This document shows, in pieces, positions 1 through 32,700 of a stretch of 64,000 nucleotides of DNA. Location: positions 8,170,915-8,234,914 of the forward strand of contig NC_135225.1 in NCBI RefSeq assembly GCF_052324685.1. Direction: 5' to 3'. The notes beneath the pieces are model-generated. The model had not been told where the DNA came from. It saw only the letters and a program-made list of their open reading frames with translations, and ran no database searches. Each line of letters opens with the position of its first letter. Position 1 is the first letter of the stretch. The translations under genes and the position numbers were made by a program. The stretch is from Brachyhypopomus gauderio. Taxonomy: Eukaryota > Chordata > Actinopteri > Gymnotiformes > Hypopomidae.

Positions 1-18658
<18,658 letters not shown>

Positions 18659-21110
18659 TTTATAACTCATATCATCCTCCTGTATCTCAGGCACTATGAG
18701 GCTCTATTGGTAGAACAGCACAGCCTTGTGGTCATCCTCTAAGTTTACTGTACATGTCAGGAGGAATATTGAGTTTCATAAAGAATTGGTCATAATGGCA
18801 TGAATTTTACAAAAAGTATGAAAAGCTAACAATCTTTTTAAAAAGGCGTTAGCTTGTATGTTCCTTTGTCATCCTGTACAACTATGAATCCAATGGATTA
18901 ACTTTTCATTTCTATTTCTCTAGTCTGCTGGGAGTTGCATGTTTGCTGCATTGGCACAGATTTATATAATCGGTACACTCAGGCGGTTATTTTGTCTTTG
19001 AGGGAATAGTTATTGGAAATTAGCATAGAATGGCCACAAAGTTCATTCTGGGTCTATGATGTGTGATTTATATTTTATTTTTCTGGAGTGGTTTAGCAAT
19101 GCGTTCTTGTAATGGCTTTGAACTATGGGAGATCTGCAGCTCAAGTTGCAGTGCACACATTCATGCTTTATATTAAACTGCCTTTTTTAGGCCCAGCTTA
19201 GAATTTACTTTTCAGTTCTTGTGCCTGAATTATCATTTCATGTATGTACATGTTTGTTTTGGAGTCTGTGAGTTTCAGTTTGGAATATGTACAATGCTGT
19301 ATTTTTTTCTCTTCCATATCAAACAGCAAGATATGCAGTCTAGTTTTTTTAATCCTGGACTTTAAGGAGGCACAACATAATTAAGATGATGCTTCTCTCC
19401 TGTAAGTGATGTCTGTTACTTGCCGTCCTCTCAGAAATGTGCAAAATAAGTGTTCCTTAAAAGACCTTTCCTAAAAGGCTTTATTATGGGTCCCTACTTA
19501 ATACAGAACAGTTCGGTCATAACGCCGCCCCAGTTCCAGCAGGTATCAAACTTCTTTGGTTTTCTTGTTCTACTGATATTTGTCTTATCTAAATCAAACA
19601 TTGTACTGTCTCTTCAGAAAATGCATGGAGATGACTTCTATAAAACAAGCTTTTTATCCTGTTTCTCCATCATATCAAATTAGAATATCCCCTTTAGAGC
19701 TTTAATTTATCATTTTCAACCCAATTGCTGTGTATTGTATCCGTGTAGTAGTGTACGGTTAATTACCATGGGGAAATATTCCCTGCACTTTGTGTTGACT
19801 CAACACATTTGTAATGTAAACTTGAGGGCAGTTTTTGCATGTTTTAAGTGAATAGCTTCTATTGAATCTATTGAGTAAAAGAAAACATGAAAAGATATTG
19901 TCCATGGTAGTCTGCCATGCCCCTCATACACAGTAGATGCATATTGATTCTTTTAAGGGAGGCTGCTGAATACTGTTGAGATGTCATTATAAAAGCTCTC
20001 TAGCAAGACTTCTAAGTGGGGTATAACATGGTATAGCATTTTATCCTGGTCTTTTGAATGTATCTTTGGTGAAAGCAGTCCATGTGTAAAATTTTGTATT
20101 ATGCAAAAAAACTATTTTTAAATAGTATCAAAATGTTTTCGGAGTATATACATTAGTGAAGCCCTGTGTTTACGGAGTTGTTTTCTTTATTAATAAGGCA
20201 AACAAGGTCCCCTGAATTCTTTTGTTTGCTTTTAAATATTATATTATATTTTTCATTTGTCCAGAACAAGGATTTAAAGTATTTTAGAACAGGACAAGGA
20301 AGGAGCCTTTTTATTTGCTTTATTGTAGTGTTTTTGTTCATTTGAAGACTTGCATGTTTGAAGTATTATTGTGCACATATTCATTAGTTTATTATACTTA
20401 ATTTAATTTTCTGATGAAGGATATGGGCTGTTTAATTGGATATACAGTGATTAATTGCCTTTTCTATAATATCATTGCTGGTCATTGGTAAGACCCAACA
20501 CTTTGTGTCTTTTGGTATCTAGCTCTGCTACTGCATCTGTTCAGTTTACAAACCGCAGCACTAGCTGTTCTTTTCTTTGCTTCGTTTGTTGCATAGCGAC
20601 AGAGAAGAGGGCAACAGCAAAGTGAGTTAATTCCCAGGGTGCTTTGGGAACAGACTGTAGTGACTACCCACAGCAGTGCTTTTACCAGGTGCATCACTTT
20701 CTCATATATCACGCTAAGTCCTACTTTTTCCAATAAGCCTTTTGCAAAAAATATAGTTTCAGCGCATTTTCTGTATATTATTCACAACACTGCCAGTGTT
20801 GTGTCCACATGCCTCTAGCTTTGCTGAAATCCTGAATGCTGGATTTGTCTGATAATTGAACGTATTCTCCCCCCAAGTTGCATTATAGTTGTAGATCCCT
20901 CAGTTGAGTTCATAGAGCTGTCTAAATGCATTAATAGATCAGGATATTTGCCACTAGGATAACACAGTATCCTAGGACTGATTCTGCTGGACAACATTTA
21001 AATCTCTTGGCACTTGGATGGAATGTCTAAACCAGATCAGTCTGGCTATTGTATCTAATGCCTGTGTTGATTGATGTAAATAAAAATCTTCCCATTTTAT
21101 TTAATGTCAT
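18659..21110 (+). other. slk: slk 3' UTR
   Basis: After the slk stop codon (18656-18658) there is about 2.45 kb of T-rich sequence with no supported coding frame. The first good polyadenylation arrangement is aataaa at about 21079-21084 followed by a T/GT-rich stretch (tcttttgtgttgtaac) at about 21110-21125. Elements of the UGUANAUA type appear inside, as is common in long vertebrate 3' UTRs. The end point is inferred; earlier or later cleavage is possible. Confidence 0.5.
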
Positions 21111-21269
21111 TCTTTTGTGTTGTAACATGCTCCTAAACTGTATATGCTGTGTTTGCAAAAAACCCTTTTAATTATTCACTAAAGACCCACTTTTAAGACA
21201 ATTTGTTTAAGCTCATAGTTTAAGCAGTTTTTTTCTGTCAGCAAGTATCGATGAATTGAGGCATTTTCC

Positions 21270-21983
21270 TATGGAAGTTTTTCTGTCTCAATATTCAAAT
21301 GAAAATGTAATTGCATTTGCATTTACATGCTCCACTCATACAAGCAATTTTGAGCTCAAAATTCATATTCAAATGCAATAGTTCCATTTACATTTGCAAA
21401 TTTGCAATGTGGTAGATGTCTATTCATTTCATTTACACATACATTTTGATGCTTTTTTTGTGGCTTTATTGAAATGAAAATGTATTTCCTGATTTGAATT
21501 GGAAATGAAAATGGAAATGAAAATGCATTTCTGCTCATACTGCATTTTCAAAATGCATTTTGACACAGTTGGGCGCTGTTGGTATCGTAATGTTATTGCA
21601 AACAGGAGATGCGCCGTTTTACCATTAACATTTGAATATTGACTTTTTTAGAATATTGACATTTCAAACACGTTATCACGGAATGCAAAGCATATTAATC
21701 TAATAGCATTTTAATTACAATTTTGATACAACATTTGCATGATCACATGAACTTGATAATTCAAATCGGGAAGTACATTTTCATTTCAATAAAGGCACAA
21801 ATAAAGCATCAAAATGTATGTGTAAATGAAACATGAATAGACGTCTACCACATTGCAAATGTAAATGGGACTATTACATTTGAATTTGAATTTTGAGCTC
21901 AAAGTTGCTTGTATGAGTGGAACATGTAAATGCTAATGCGTATTACATTTTCATTTTAATATTGAGACATAATAACTTCCATA
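21270..21983. repeat. large imperfect inverted repeat (foldback or MITE-like)
   Basis: Two arms of about 230 bp, 21270-21500 and 21756-21983, are reverse complements of each other at roughly 85-90% by eye, around a spacer of about 255 bp. Shared landmarks include atggaagtt at the outer ends, gtctcaatatt, ccactcatacaagcaa, ttgagctcaaa, and acacatacattttgatgctt. The arms are rich in short aaatg/catttt words. The spacer has no coding frame. The layout fits a foldback element or long-TIR MITE in the slk/col17a1 interval. I could not identify a target-site duplication. Confidence 0.75.
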
Positions 21984-23025
21984 TTTCCCCCAATTTAACA
22001 AAATGAAGTGCTAAGTATGCAATATTACATAATTTAGGAAACTATTTTGAACTGATAAAGTACATTTTATGATAAAGTACATTTGTCTTTTATTAAAAAA
22101 ATGAAAATGCACTGAAATATTTTTGTCAGGCAATATCAAACTAGTGACATAAACAGTGACAAAATGTTTATTTTGTTCATAATGAAAATTTTATTCATAA
22201 CGCCACTTTGGCTTCACAACATACACAAATCAATCAATGTATAGTCAGTATATAGACCATCAACGTGGCACTAGTGCAATCAATTGAAAACTTGATCAAA
22301 GATGCTAACGAATTGGTAAGTGCAAGGAGAAAGAAATGTCAAATTATAAATTCTTCTCTTTGGAGATAAAATTGAGAGTTGGGATAGAGCTACTAAAAAT
22401 ATTTTATTTCCTTAGGAAGACACTTAGATTTCTACTGTATCAGATCTCTGGGCTTGGGCTGGCCAAATACCTTCATTTACATCACGTGATGTATTCTTTG
22501 ACAATAAGGCCACTTCACAATAAGAATAAGGCGGAAGGAACACGAGAATTGTGGGTTAATGAGTTCAACTGCCCTCAATGTTGACAATTAGAACTGTCAT
22601 TAGAGACGTTCATTAGAGCATAGTTATTTTTTCTATAATCATCAAATTATTCTGTGACCACTCATACCTTGTGGTTGGGGACAGCGTCAACATGAAATAG
22701 ACCACTCCCATAAAGACAGAAATGTTTCATTAAGGATAAAGGTGATTGGTCATCATAACTGAATTGCTGTGACCTCTCCATCTAAGGGACAGGGGGACCT
22801 GAACACTCCATGGAGGAGTCAGCCATCCAGGCCTTTACCATTCTCTTCATTCTCATGTCCTACATAGTGCACTAATGAACAAGCATCATGGCCAATTCAT
22901 ATTTTAACCTCAATTTTCAACTATTTACCATAGTTTTTTCATACATCACACATACGCTACTTAAGCCACTGTTCCTATAGTTCTCTTAGCATTTTTATAT
23001 ACATACAGCTATACTGATTTTATCA

Positions 23026-23060
<35 letters not shown>

Positions 23061-23792
23061 CCTGTCTGGAGGCATTTGTACATGTGTATCTCCACAAATT
23101 ACTTCAAAAAGGCATAATGTACTAGTTAAACCATGCATTATACTTTAGTGACTGGAGTTTTGTGTTTTGAATACCAGTTTTTATGCATGATAAAAGATTA
23201 TTTGTGCTTTTTGATGATAGTTGTGTTATCCAAAAGGTTTAGGATATTTGCAGTTTGTGTTTCAGCTGGATATTGTCTAACAGTAACAACATCATACATC
23301 AACATCAGTATGACATCATACTGAACTCGAACAAAAAAGCTCCTTTAACATTGAGTTCAAGCTAGTGCTTAATATTTTGATGGAGTGCAAAAACAAAACC
23401 GTGTAGGCTATATACATTTTCTGCTACAGATAATAAAAGCAAGACAATTTTTTGGCAAGCAAAAAATTACCAAAAATACTACTTTCATATTCAATAAAAA
23501 CAAAAATTTTATACTAAAGTACAGAACAATGATTTAACCTGACAATAAGAATGCAGAACACTGTTTGCTATGGTAGAATAAATATGCGCATGATTAACTA
23601 GAAGGTTCTGTACCCTGACCTTGAAAATGAAGATGAAACCAGTTACCTCAGGCCCTCTGAACAAGCTTGTGCTAGAGAAAACTAAGCATACACAGTTCCA
23701 CTACTTGGTCCCCATTATGTTGTTTGCTTCAGCACATATTTAAAAGCCACAATAAAAAGGTATGTTGTTAGGCAGACACGACAGTGAAGCTC
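21984..23792 (-). other. intergenic sequence and presumed col17a1 3' UTR
   Basis: There is no supported gene in this 1.8 kb. On the minus strand it lies directly downstream of the col17a1 stop, so part must be its 3' UTR. Minus-strand AATAAA candidates (plus-strand tttatt) are seen at about 22166, 22188 and 22404, and none is decisive. A (TA)n run lies at about 23031-23057. The small open frames here show no collagen or other family signature. Confidence 0.35.
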
Positions 23793-26700
23793 CTACACAC
23801 CAATGCTCCTTCTCTGGCGACTGGCCTGGACTTCACCTGAATGAAATGGAGAGACTTTATGTTGAAGGGGAGGCAAAGTTATATCAGGTGTGGGTCTAAG
23901 CTCTAGATTGTCTCATATGTCATAAAAGTATTGAAATGCTTGTAGCATATTAGAAATACTAACGTGGTTCATATTTGATGAATGCTTATGTAATATTTTT
24001 CATGTTGTGAAAATTTAATTAGTCAACTGATCAGCAACTACCACCGAGATTATCAGTGGTGTATCAGTGGTGTATTGGTTATGCAGATCATGTCAGGCTA
24101 GTATACAACCTGACAATTTCCTCCACAGGACATTGGTGACACTGTAATTTTGTCATTTAGGCAGTGTGATTGTCCACATAAGCATGCGGAAGAGTATGAC
24201 CACATTGATGGTAACAATAAAACTTTACCTTTATCACCCTTTTGTCCCTTTTGTCCCTCCTGACCTCTTGGTCCTTGAACACCAGTTATTCCCTGTCTTC
24301 CCATCTCCCCTACACATGATAAAGAACATTAAAGTTTTAATTGCCCACATCTAAATGACATGTACCCCAAATCACAAGGTTACTTTCTGCAAATAGAAAT
24401 AGATCTCATCATAATCTCAAATGTCCTCACACAATGTAAATATATTGAATTCTTATACTGCTTTGACAGATTTAGGCTTCCTGTGAATGCATATAGATGG
24501 CAGTAACATGGTATAAAAACCCTCAGAGGTACCTTTGTCTCCTTTGGGTCCGGGGTATCCTCTTTCTCCTTTCTGCCCAGCCCTACCAGGGGGGCCTGGA
24601 ATAGTTCCATGCACTGGAAAGGTAAGCAACATTTTAGGAACACTGTACTAAACAGAGGAATAGCACAGAGCAGTAATAATTTATAATATCTGCTGTTTGC
24701 TTTTTTCTGACCCAAAGCATTTAGTCAGGATACACATCCATATACAGTTGGCACACCACAGAATTGGGTGTCACTGGGGTCTCATTCTCCTGCATGCTGA
24801 AACAGCTTGTCAAATTGCATCTTAATCAACTTTCTCAGCACATTACACTCACTAAACCACTCAGTCAGATTTTGATAAATGATCTGCATAGTCTTGTGTT
24901 ACATAACTGCTGCCCTTATGGAATTTGAACTGCAATCTGAAAATGGGATTTGAACTAGGTTTCGTCACTGCTTCATAAGTGAAGGCATTGAAGGGTCGTA
25001 CTTCTGAAGAAATCCATTAGGTCAGACGTGACATTCCCATAGGTAGCAAAAACACGGCTGTATCCGGGGTGACCAGGGGGCCCAGGAAGCCCAGGGGGTC
25101 CTTGGGGTCCTTGGATCCTCATGGAATGTCCTCGCCAATACTCATCATTAATTTCCCGAAGCAGACCTTGACCTATTGGCACAAAGTGGATTAAACTCAT
25201 TGAAGAATGATGAAGCGTTCAGTTATAAAGTATACATAAACTGAACAAAATAGCCTATTATTGCAAGACTGTCCATAACATCTACAAATCTGCATTTTCA
25301 GCATTGACTTTACTCACTCCGGATGTAGTCAGTAACTCGCAGTGCAACGCTGGAGTAGTCTGCTTCAGCCAACCTGCCTCCATTCCTCTCAGCACCATAG
25401 TAGTGACCACTTCCTTGACTGTGACCGGATTCACCACGATCACCTTTCTCACCACGGGGCCCTGGAGGACCAGGTGGTCCAGGGGCTCCAGAACTGTAGC
25501 GTCGCATAGTGTCACCTGAGAAATCCAAGACTGTTAAATGACACATTCAACTTCATTCACCTGCCACAAACAATTTCAATGGCCCAGTCAGCTGTGCACC
25601 CAATTAAGTGTTTGAGGTGCCACATCATGTTAGACTACTACACCACTTCATAATATTTTCATCCACCACCGTTCACATGAGCAAAAACCATCAGTTGGTT
25701 ATACGGTGACTATTAAACTTACTGCTGAGGTACTCCTGAAGCTCAGCACGAATGTATTCTCTCTGATTTGCTCTGTCGTATGAAACCAGGCCTCTTGAGT
25801 CCCCTGCAGGTCCCTGAGGTCCTGGAGGGCCAGGAGGCCCAGGTAGGCCAGGGCGACCACCGAACCCAGAATCTAAACAAGATATTCCCAATACATGACC
25901 AATACAACAAACTATATTGTTTTGATGAATGGAAAACAGTATTCATTTATTGCATGTCCCTGTATTAAAGTTTAAGACAATAAGACATGGGCATGCTCCT
26001 TTAAAGCCTTTAAAGCCTAAGAAATAACTCATTTTCACTTCATTTTCTGGGCTAAGCCTGCATAGATCTATATGCACACAGTCCATTACATGATCATAGA
26101 TCCACAAAGGCTGGTTGATATATACCCAAAAGATAAATCTAAAGCTCTGGATCTACAGCTAACCTAGATATATAAATTTTCATTATTGTTGTTGTTTAAT
26201 ATAGAAACTCACTCTGCAGATAGACCTGTATATCTTCAAGCCGGTGTCCTGAGCCTGAGGAGCCTGGTGGCCCACGAGGTCCTACCGATCCTGGTGGGCC
26301 CTGTCTCCCTGGAGGACCAGGAGGCCCTGGAAGACCAGCTCTGGCAAGAAGTCCTGATCCTTCAAATGAAAGGGAGACGAAACTAGTAAACCTATAAACT
26401 TTATAAAGATAAACTTACAATGATTCAAAACACAGTGGTGCTTATATATTTGAGCTTACACAGAATCATAAAGAAGAAACCAAAACGTACTCTCAATTAA
26501 AGTGGTAATATCACTGTAGGTGGACCCTGGTGATCCAGGGAGGCCAGGAGGTCCAGGACTACCCGTCAAACCACGTTCTAAACCAAAAAACCCTCAGTCA
26601 CTTTACTGAGTGATAGCAAAGCGTGCTACAGATTGATAGTTTCAGCAAAGTACATTGTGCACATTTTGTCTCCCCAAGAGGAACATACCGCTCATTAGTT

Positions 26701-29700
26701 TGATTACATAATTTGCCACTTCGTGTGTGTCAAAGTTGGCTACGCTAATGCCTCCTGCAGGGCCAGGTGGTCCAGGTGGTCCAGGAGGGCCAGTTATATG
26801 GCGCCTAACGTCATCCTCTGAACAGAAGCACAAAGGCATCTTTTCAGCAAGCCTTCTAATTCAGTTATGAGCAAAACATGTAACATTATTTCAGTGTATA
26901 TGACAAAACACTCACTCTGTAAGATTGCAATAATATCACTGACGGACATAGAACCAAGTGGACCAGAGGGGCCATGGTGACCAGTCCCACCACCTAATCC
27001 AGAGTCTAGAGCAAACATTTCAGATTATAAATTACTGAATTAGACAACCAAGGTGGTCAGAGTACTATAAATGGTGATGACCTGGATTGCCACCTAAGAT
27101 TCTAAACTTACGCTGCATGTAGGCGATGACCCGAGATGCCACATCCTCTATAGTGACCGACGCCCCTGGAAGACCAGGTGGCCCCCGGAGACCAGACATC
27201 TGCTGCCTCATGCTCTCACCTGATACACAAATATGTATGACATATTCAAATAAAAACACATTCTACCATGTATAATTTATTTATGTACTGAAATACTGAA
27301 ACGTTATTTCTATATACAGTATGTCATGTTTAAATAGAAAGATTTTAAAGTACTTTGCATGTACTCAGTGATGTAACGGCGATAGTCAGCTGCAGATCCA
27401 GAGTGTCCAGGAGGGCCACGTGGTCCAGGAGGGCCTGGGGGACCAGGCTGCCCTGGGGTTCCTTGTGCAACTGAGCCTAGCAATGAAAAACATACTCCAG
27501 AGTTAAGAATAAGAGAAACGGGCCTGAAGTGAGCCTAGCTTTCTCTTGAGTCTCTCAGGATGCCACCAGCAACAACGTCCATTAGGTGACCTTTCAATAA
27601 AAATCTTTCATATAAGAACTTTAGGGGTAACAACACTGTTAATCTATGCATTTGACATGCCTTTGACCCCATGGTGGAAATTAGTGCAAATACGTTCTAA
27701 CAGACTGTGTACCTGCTGCAGAATGTATTATTTCTACCCAGGAACAGGACTACAGTAATATTCTTTTATTCAAGAAGTATACCAATGACATACGAATTAT
27801 ATTGATTTGAAATGTAGTCTTAGAACAGTAAATATGTTGAAAATAATTACTGAGAATGGCATACAACCAGAAAGAATATATATATATATAGAATATAGAA
27901 TATACTATGAATGGAATACAACCAGGTTAGTGCAACATGGTTCCTCAGTTCTACCAAGAGATAATGAGAACATGAATTTTACCTCCCAAAGATCCCGGGA
28001 TGCCTGGTGCTCCTGGAACTCCACTCTCCCCTGTGAAGTGCAGGTTAGTAAATATCAGCAGCCATTCTCAGAGAAACTGAACTGAGGTATTAAGATAAAT
28101 GTCTAATACCTTTTTGGCCCTGGAGTCCTGGAGGTCCAGGAGGGCCTTGAGCTCCTCTATACTCAGAGACTGCAAAGAGACATCAACATACGTTAATCCA
28201 AATCCGAAATGAAGCTCTGCAGCAATAATCATCTACAATATACTGAATCAAACAGTTGCCCAACGAGGGGTTGTAAGTTAAAGATAACAGCACAACAAAA
28301 GTGGTGTGGGAATCTGTCCTATATGTAGATTTGAAGATATAAAAGCTGCAACCCAGATTGTGCTTTAAACTCACATCTGCGTGTATCCTCAGATCCTCCG
28401 GGTGCTCCAGGTAGGCCAGGCTGACCAGGCTCCCCTGCAGATAACACGTAGAAACACGTAAAGAGAACTTGGGTTATTACCTTTTTTTTTCTACACTGTA
28501 ATCAGCTCTCAAAAGGACTTCATACCTTGGTATCCCCTAGGTCCTTGTGGCCCTACACAATAAAGAAAATGAAGAAGAGGACGATGATCAATAATAATAA
28601 TGATAATAATAAAAATCCTAAAATCAAGAAGTAACACTCAGGGAGACTCGCCTGTTTCTCCTCTATGTCCTGGAGGACCTGGTGGTCCTGGTGGCCCGGC
28701 GAAAAATGTCCCTGTTAAATTTGTTAAACATGGCTGTGAGAAACAGCTTAAGGACATTGGATAGCACATAGCACGCTTTGGACAATTCAGTACATTTCTA
28801 AAATTTGACCACCCTGGAAGAGCTCACCAGAGTTGGGAACAAAACTCCCTGCTTCTCCCCTTTCTCCCTTCTCCCCTTTTGGACCAGGTCTGCCATATCC
28901 TGTAAATCAGCAATAAGTTGTCAGGCTCCAAAATGTTGTCAGGCTATAACTCCTGTGAGGAACATTAGAAAATGTGAAGCTCTGGTTTCACACTTACCTG
29001 GTTGGCCAGGTTCTCCAGGAGGTCCAGGCCTTGAGTCTCCTAAACAGTAACAGAGACAATGACAGCATCATGTCATGTTGTACTCTCTACGTTCACATTG
29101 ATTTTTCCTCATGTCAGACTTGGTATGTAATGTTCTGAATATCTGATCATTTCACTTAATTTTTCAGCCTTGCTACTATAGCTAAATGACCTATGATGTG
29201 TAGCGTTTAAACTAGAAGAGGTACTGATTTATAGCTAAATCAAAACATAAGGATCTAAGAACATTTATTTGTCAATCTGCTTTCACTGATGTCATATATA
29301 CCTGGACGTCCAGGAGGACCAGGTGGGCCAGGTGGGCCCTGGACAACATGAGAAGCACTTGAAGAACCATACTGCCCTAAAAAAAGTCAAAGGCAAATGT
29401 TTAGAGCAATGAGCTGTGATGTATTTGCTTATTATTGCTTGTTTGTGATGGAGGGAGTTCTTACTCTCAGCTCTAGATGAACTCAATGTCTCACGAGTTT
29501 CCAGTGTGATCCCGGAATCCCCTGTATCCCCCTTATCCCCTTTTGGACCTACACAGACAAAGGGATGTCAAAGGCATCTCTGAAAGTCATAGATTGTCCT
29601 AAAGTGATATTAGATTCTGCAGAACAGATGATTGTACAAACTATTATAGATTATTTAAAAAGAAAATCAAACATTTTTATTTTAAAATGTTATTTGTTAA

Positions 29701-32700
29701 CTCTGTGACAATAATACATCTACATAAGTGCAGCTAATCTGTAGAACCAACTGGCATGAGCCTCACTTGTTTCACAGAAGGCAGTGTCTCAGTGTCCCAC
29801 ATCAGTGGGACTCAATGATTGATCATTCAATAAAACACATTACTCCATACCACACAGGAGGATTGACTGCAAGGCTGTTGCAGCAAATATTTGTGATAGT
29901 ATTCAGCCTTGATATTTAGACTAATTAGGTTGGAGATAAAGTGTACTTAATTAAATAAATATAAATACCTCTCAGGTAGTTCCAGCTAATACTGGAAAGA
30001 TAATGTATATTCTAACTCTGAAACTATTACATTTCATAAACACCAGCTATGTCCTCCATCAGGAAACTAGAGCCCATACAATCTTCCTGTATATCAATTT
30101 TTGTCAGAAAACGTAATAGAAAAAAATAATAAAAAGTTACCAGGTTGGCCAGGAAGTCCAGCAGGACCAACAGGACCTGGAGTAATACAATGCAATATTT
30201 ACTGTTAATAGAGGGGAACTATATTAAACTAATAGTATCTGTTGGGTCTATTGGGCATCACACCTGACAATCCAGGAGGACCAGCTGGGCCAGGTGAACC
30301 AGGTGGCCCTGGTGGTCCAGGAAATGCCACTGAACTCGATCCTCCTGCAGAATGTAGTTATGTAAATGATGCTATCAGGTTTAATAAGAAAATATACTAT
30401 ATAGGGAACACAAATAAAAAATGTAAATTATTCATAGATCTCATCATGGTTTTACCTGCATTAATAATTCTTCCAGGTTCACCAGTTTCCCCTGTAAAAT
30501 ATTTGAATAAAAACCGAGAACATCTATGATGACATGGACAATAGCTCTGAATTAATGTCACTTTTCCTTATGTTTACTTAATTTCCTGTGCTTATAAAGT
30601 TACCACATACTGATTTTAAGGTACAAAAATATCTTTATTTTATATGATTTATATACTGTTGAGGTTTTTATAACAACCTTTTACACCAGGTTGACCAGGA
30701 CTTCCTGGAACACCTATGGAGGAGAAACACAGTGATGAACAATTTATCCCCAAATGTTGCCATTTATACATATGCTAGTAGTATTCATATTCATGCAAAC
30801 ATATGCAAATTATTAATATTATTAGATTCATTATTTACCTGGAGGTCCTTGAAGTCCTGGAAGTCCTAATTCAATAAAAGCAGAAGGAAAACTTAACTAA
30901 ACCCATAAAACTCACCGGTATCTAACACTTCTCAAACTTTATTTCTCCTTTGGATTCTCCTTATGGCTTATTTGACCAAGTAAAAGTGTTGAAACAACAC
31001 CACAATCACTCCAGTTTTTAATCGCTGAGCTTTCTTGCAAAAAACATGGGCAATGTACACGTAGTGTAAAGGGGTATTTTTCAGCACTGAGAAGCTGTGA
31101 TTTGTAGCAGAAATATCCTGCTAAATGTAGCAATGCATTTTTAAATAAAAGTGTTTCTCTGAGCTTCACAATGGCACTGTAGTGAAATATTAATTTAATA
31201 CCTGGTTGTCCTGCATCACCGGCTGGCCCTGGTGGTCCTCTGATTCCTGGCAACCCGATTTGGCCTTGGTCACCTTGGGAGTATTTGAGGGAACGAAATA
31301 AGATAAACAAGAATCAGTACTTGGCATCGTACTGTTCAAATAATCATTTGCAGGAATACCATTTACCTCTTTGTCCTTTTTCACCATCAGCACCTGGAAC
31401 TCCTGTTAATGTGAAAATGTATTCATAAATGACACATAAAGCATCCTACAATGGTTTAGTCAATGACCCTGTGCTGCTGCGTGGCACTGCACGTGGCACA
31501 GTACAGGTTTTGGAGAATGATTGTTTCAGATAAGGGATAAGGGGATGATCATATAAGAATTGCATGATTTAGCCATGCAATAGCTGCTGGATACTGATTA
31601 ACTGATAATCAATGGGTTAGTTTAACAGTTGGAGTTTCAGATGTAGGTATAGCAGTATGTGAGGAGTTTGTTAGGTGTAGGTACAGCAGTATGTCAATGG
31701 TTTGTTAGGTATAGGTACAGCAGTATGTCAGGGGGTTGTTAGGTGTAGGTACAGCTGTATGTCACAGGTTTGTTAGGTGTAGGTACAGCAGTATGTCATG
31801 GGGTTGTTAGGTGTAGGCACAGCAATATGTCAGGGGGTTGTTAGGTGTAGATACAGCAGTATGTCATGGTTTTGTTAGGTGTAGGTACAGCAGTATGTCA
31901 GGGGGTTATTAGGTGTAGGTACAGCAGTATGTCATGGGTTTCTTAGGTGTAGGTACAACAGTATGTCAGGGGGTTGTTAGGTGTAGGTACAGCAGTATGT
32001 CAGGAGTTTGTTAGGTGTAGGTACAGCAGTATGTCAGGGGGTTGTTAGGTGTAGGTACAGCAGTATGTCATGGCTTTGTTAGGTGTAGGTACAGCAGTAT
32101 GTCAGGGGGTTGTTAGGTGTAGGTACAGCAGTATGTCAGGGGGTTGTTAGGTGTAGGTACAGCAGTATGTCATGGCTTTGTTAGGTGTAGGTACAGCAGT
32201 ATGTCAGGGGGATGTTAGGTGTAGATACAGCAGTATGTCATGGGTTTGTTAGGTGTAGGTACAGCAGTAAATCAGGGGGATGTTAGGTGTAGGTACAGCA
32301 GTATGTCAGGGGGTTGTTAGGTGTAGGTACAGCAGTATGTCACAGGTTTGTTAGGTGTAGGTACAGCAGTATGTCAGGAGTTTGTTAGGTGTAGGTACAG
32401 CAGTATGTCACAGGTTTGTTAGGTGTAGGTACAGCAGTATGTCAGGAGATTGTTAGGTGTAGGTACAGCAGTATGTCAGGGGGTTGTTAGGTGTAGGTAC
32501 AGCAGTATGTCACGAGATTGTTAGGTGTAGGTACAGCAGTACGTCAGGGGGTTGTTAGGTGTAGATACAGCAGTATGTCATGGGTTTGTTAGGTGTAGGT
32601 ACAGCAGTATGTCAGGGGGTTATTAGGTGTAGGTACAGCAGTATGTCATGGCTTTGTTAGGTGTAGGTACAGCAGTATGTCAGGGGGTTGTTAGGTGTAG

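Noticed and set aside
28805..29050. Plus-strand frames with GGPG-like stretches along the col17a1 region
   Set aside because: Antisense of Gly-Pro-Pro codons also reads as Gly/Pro-rich. The minus-strand frames carry splice sites in constant phase and match collagen XVII.
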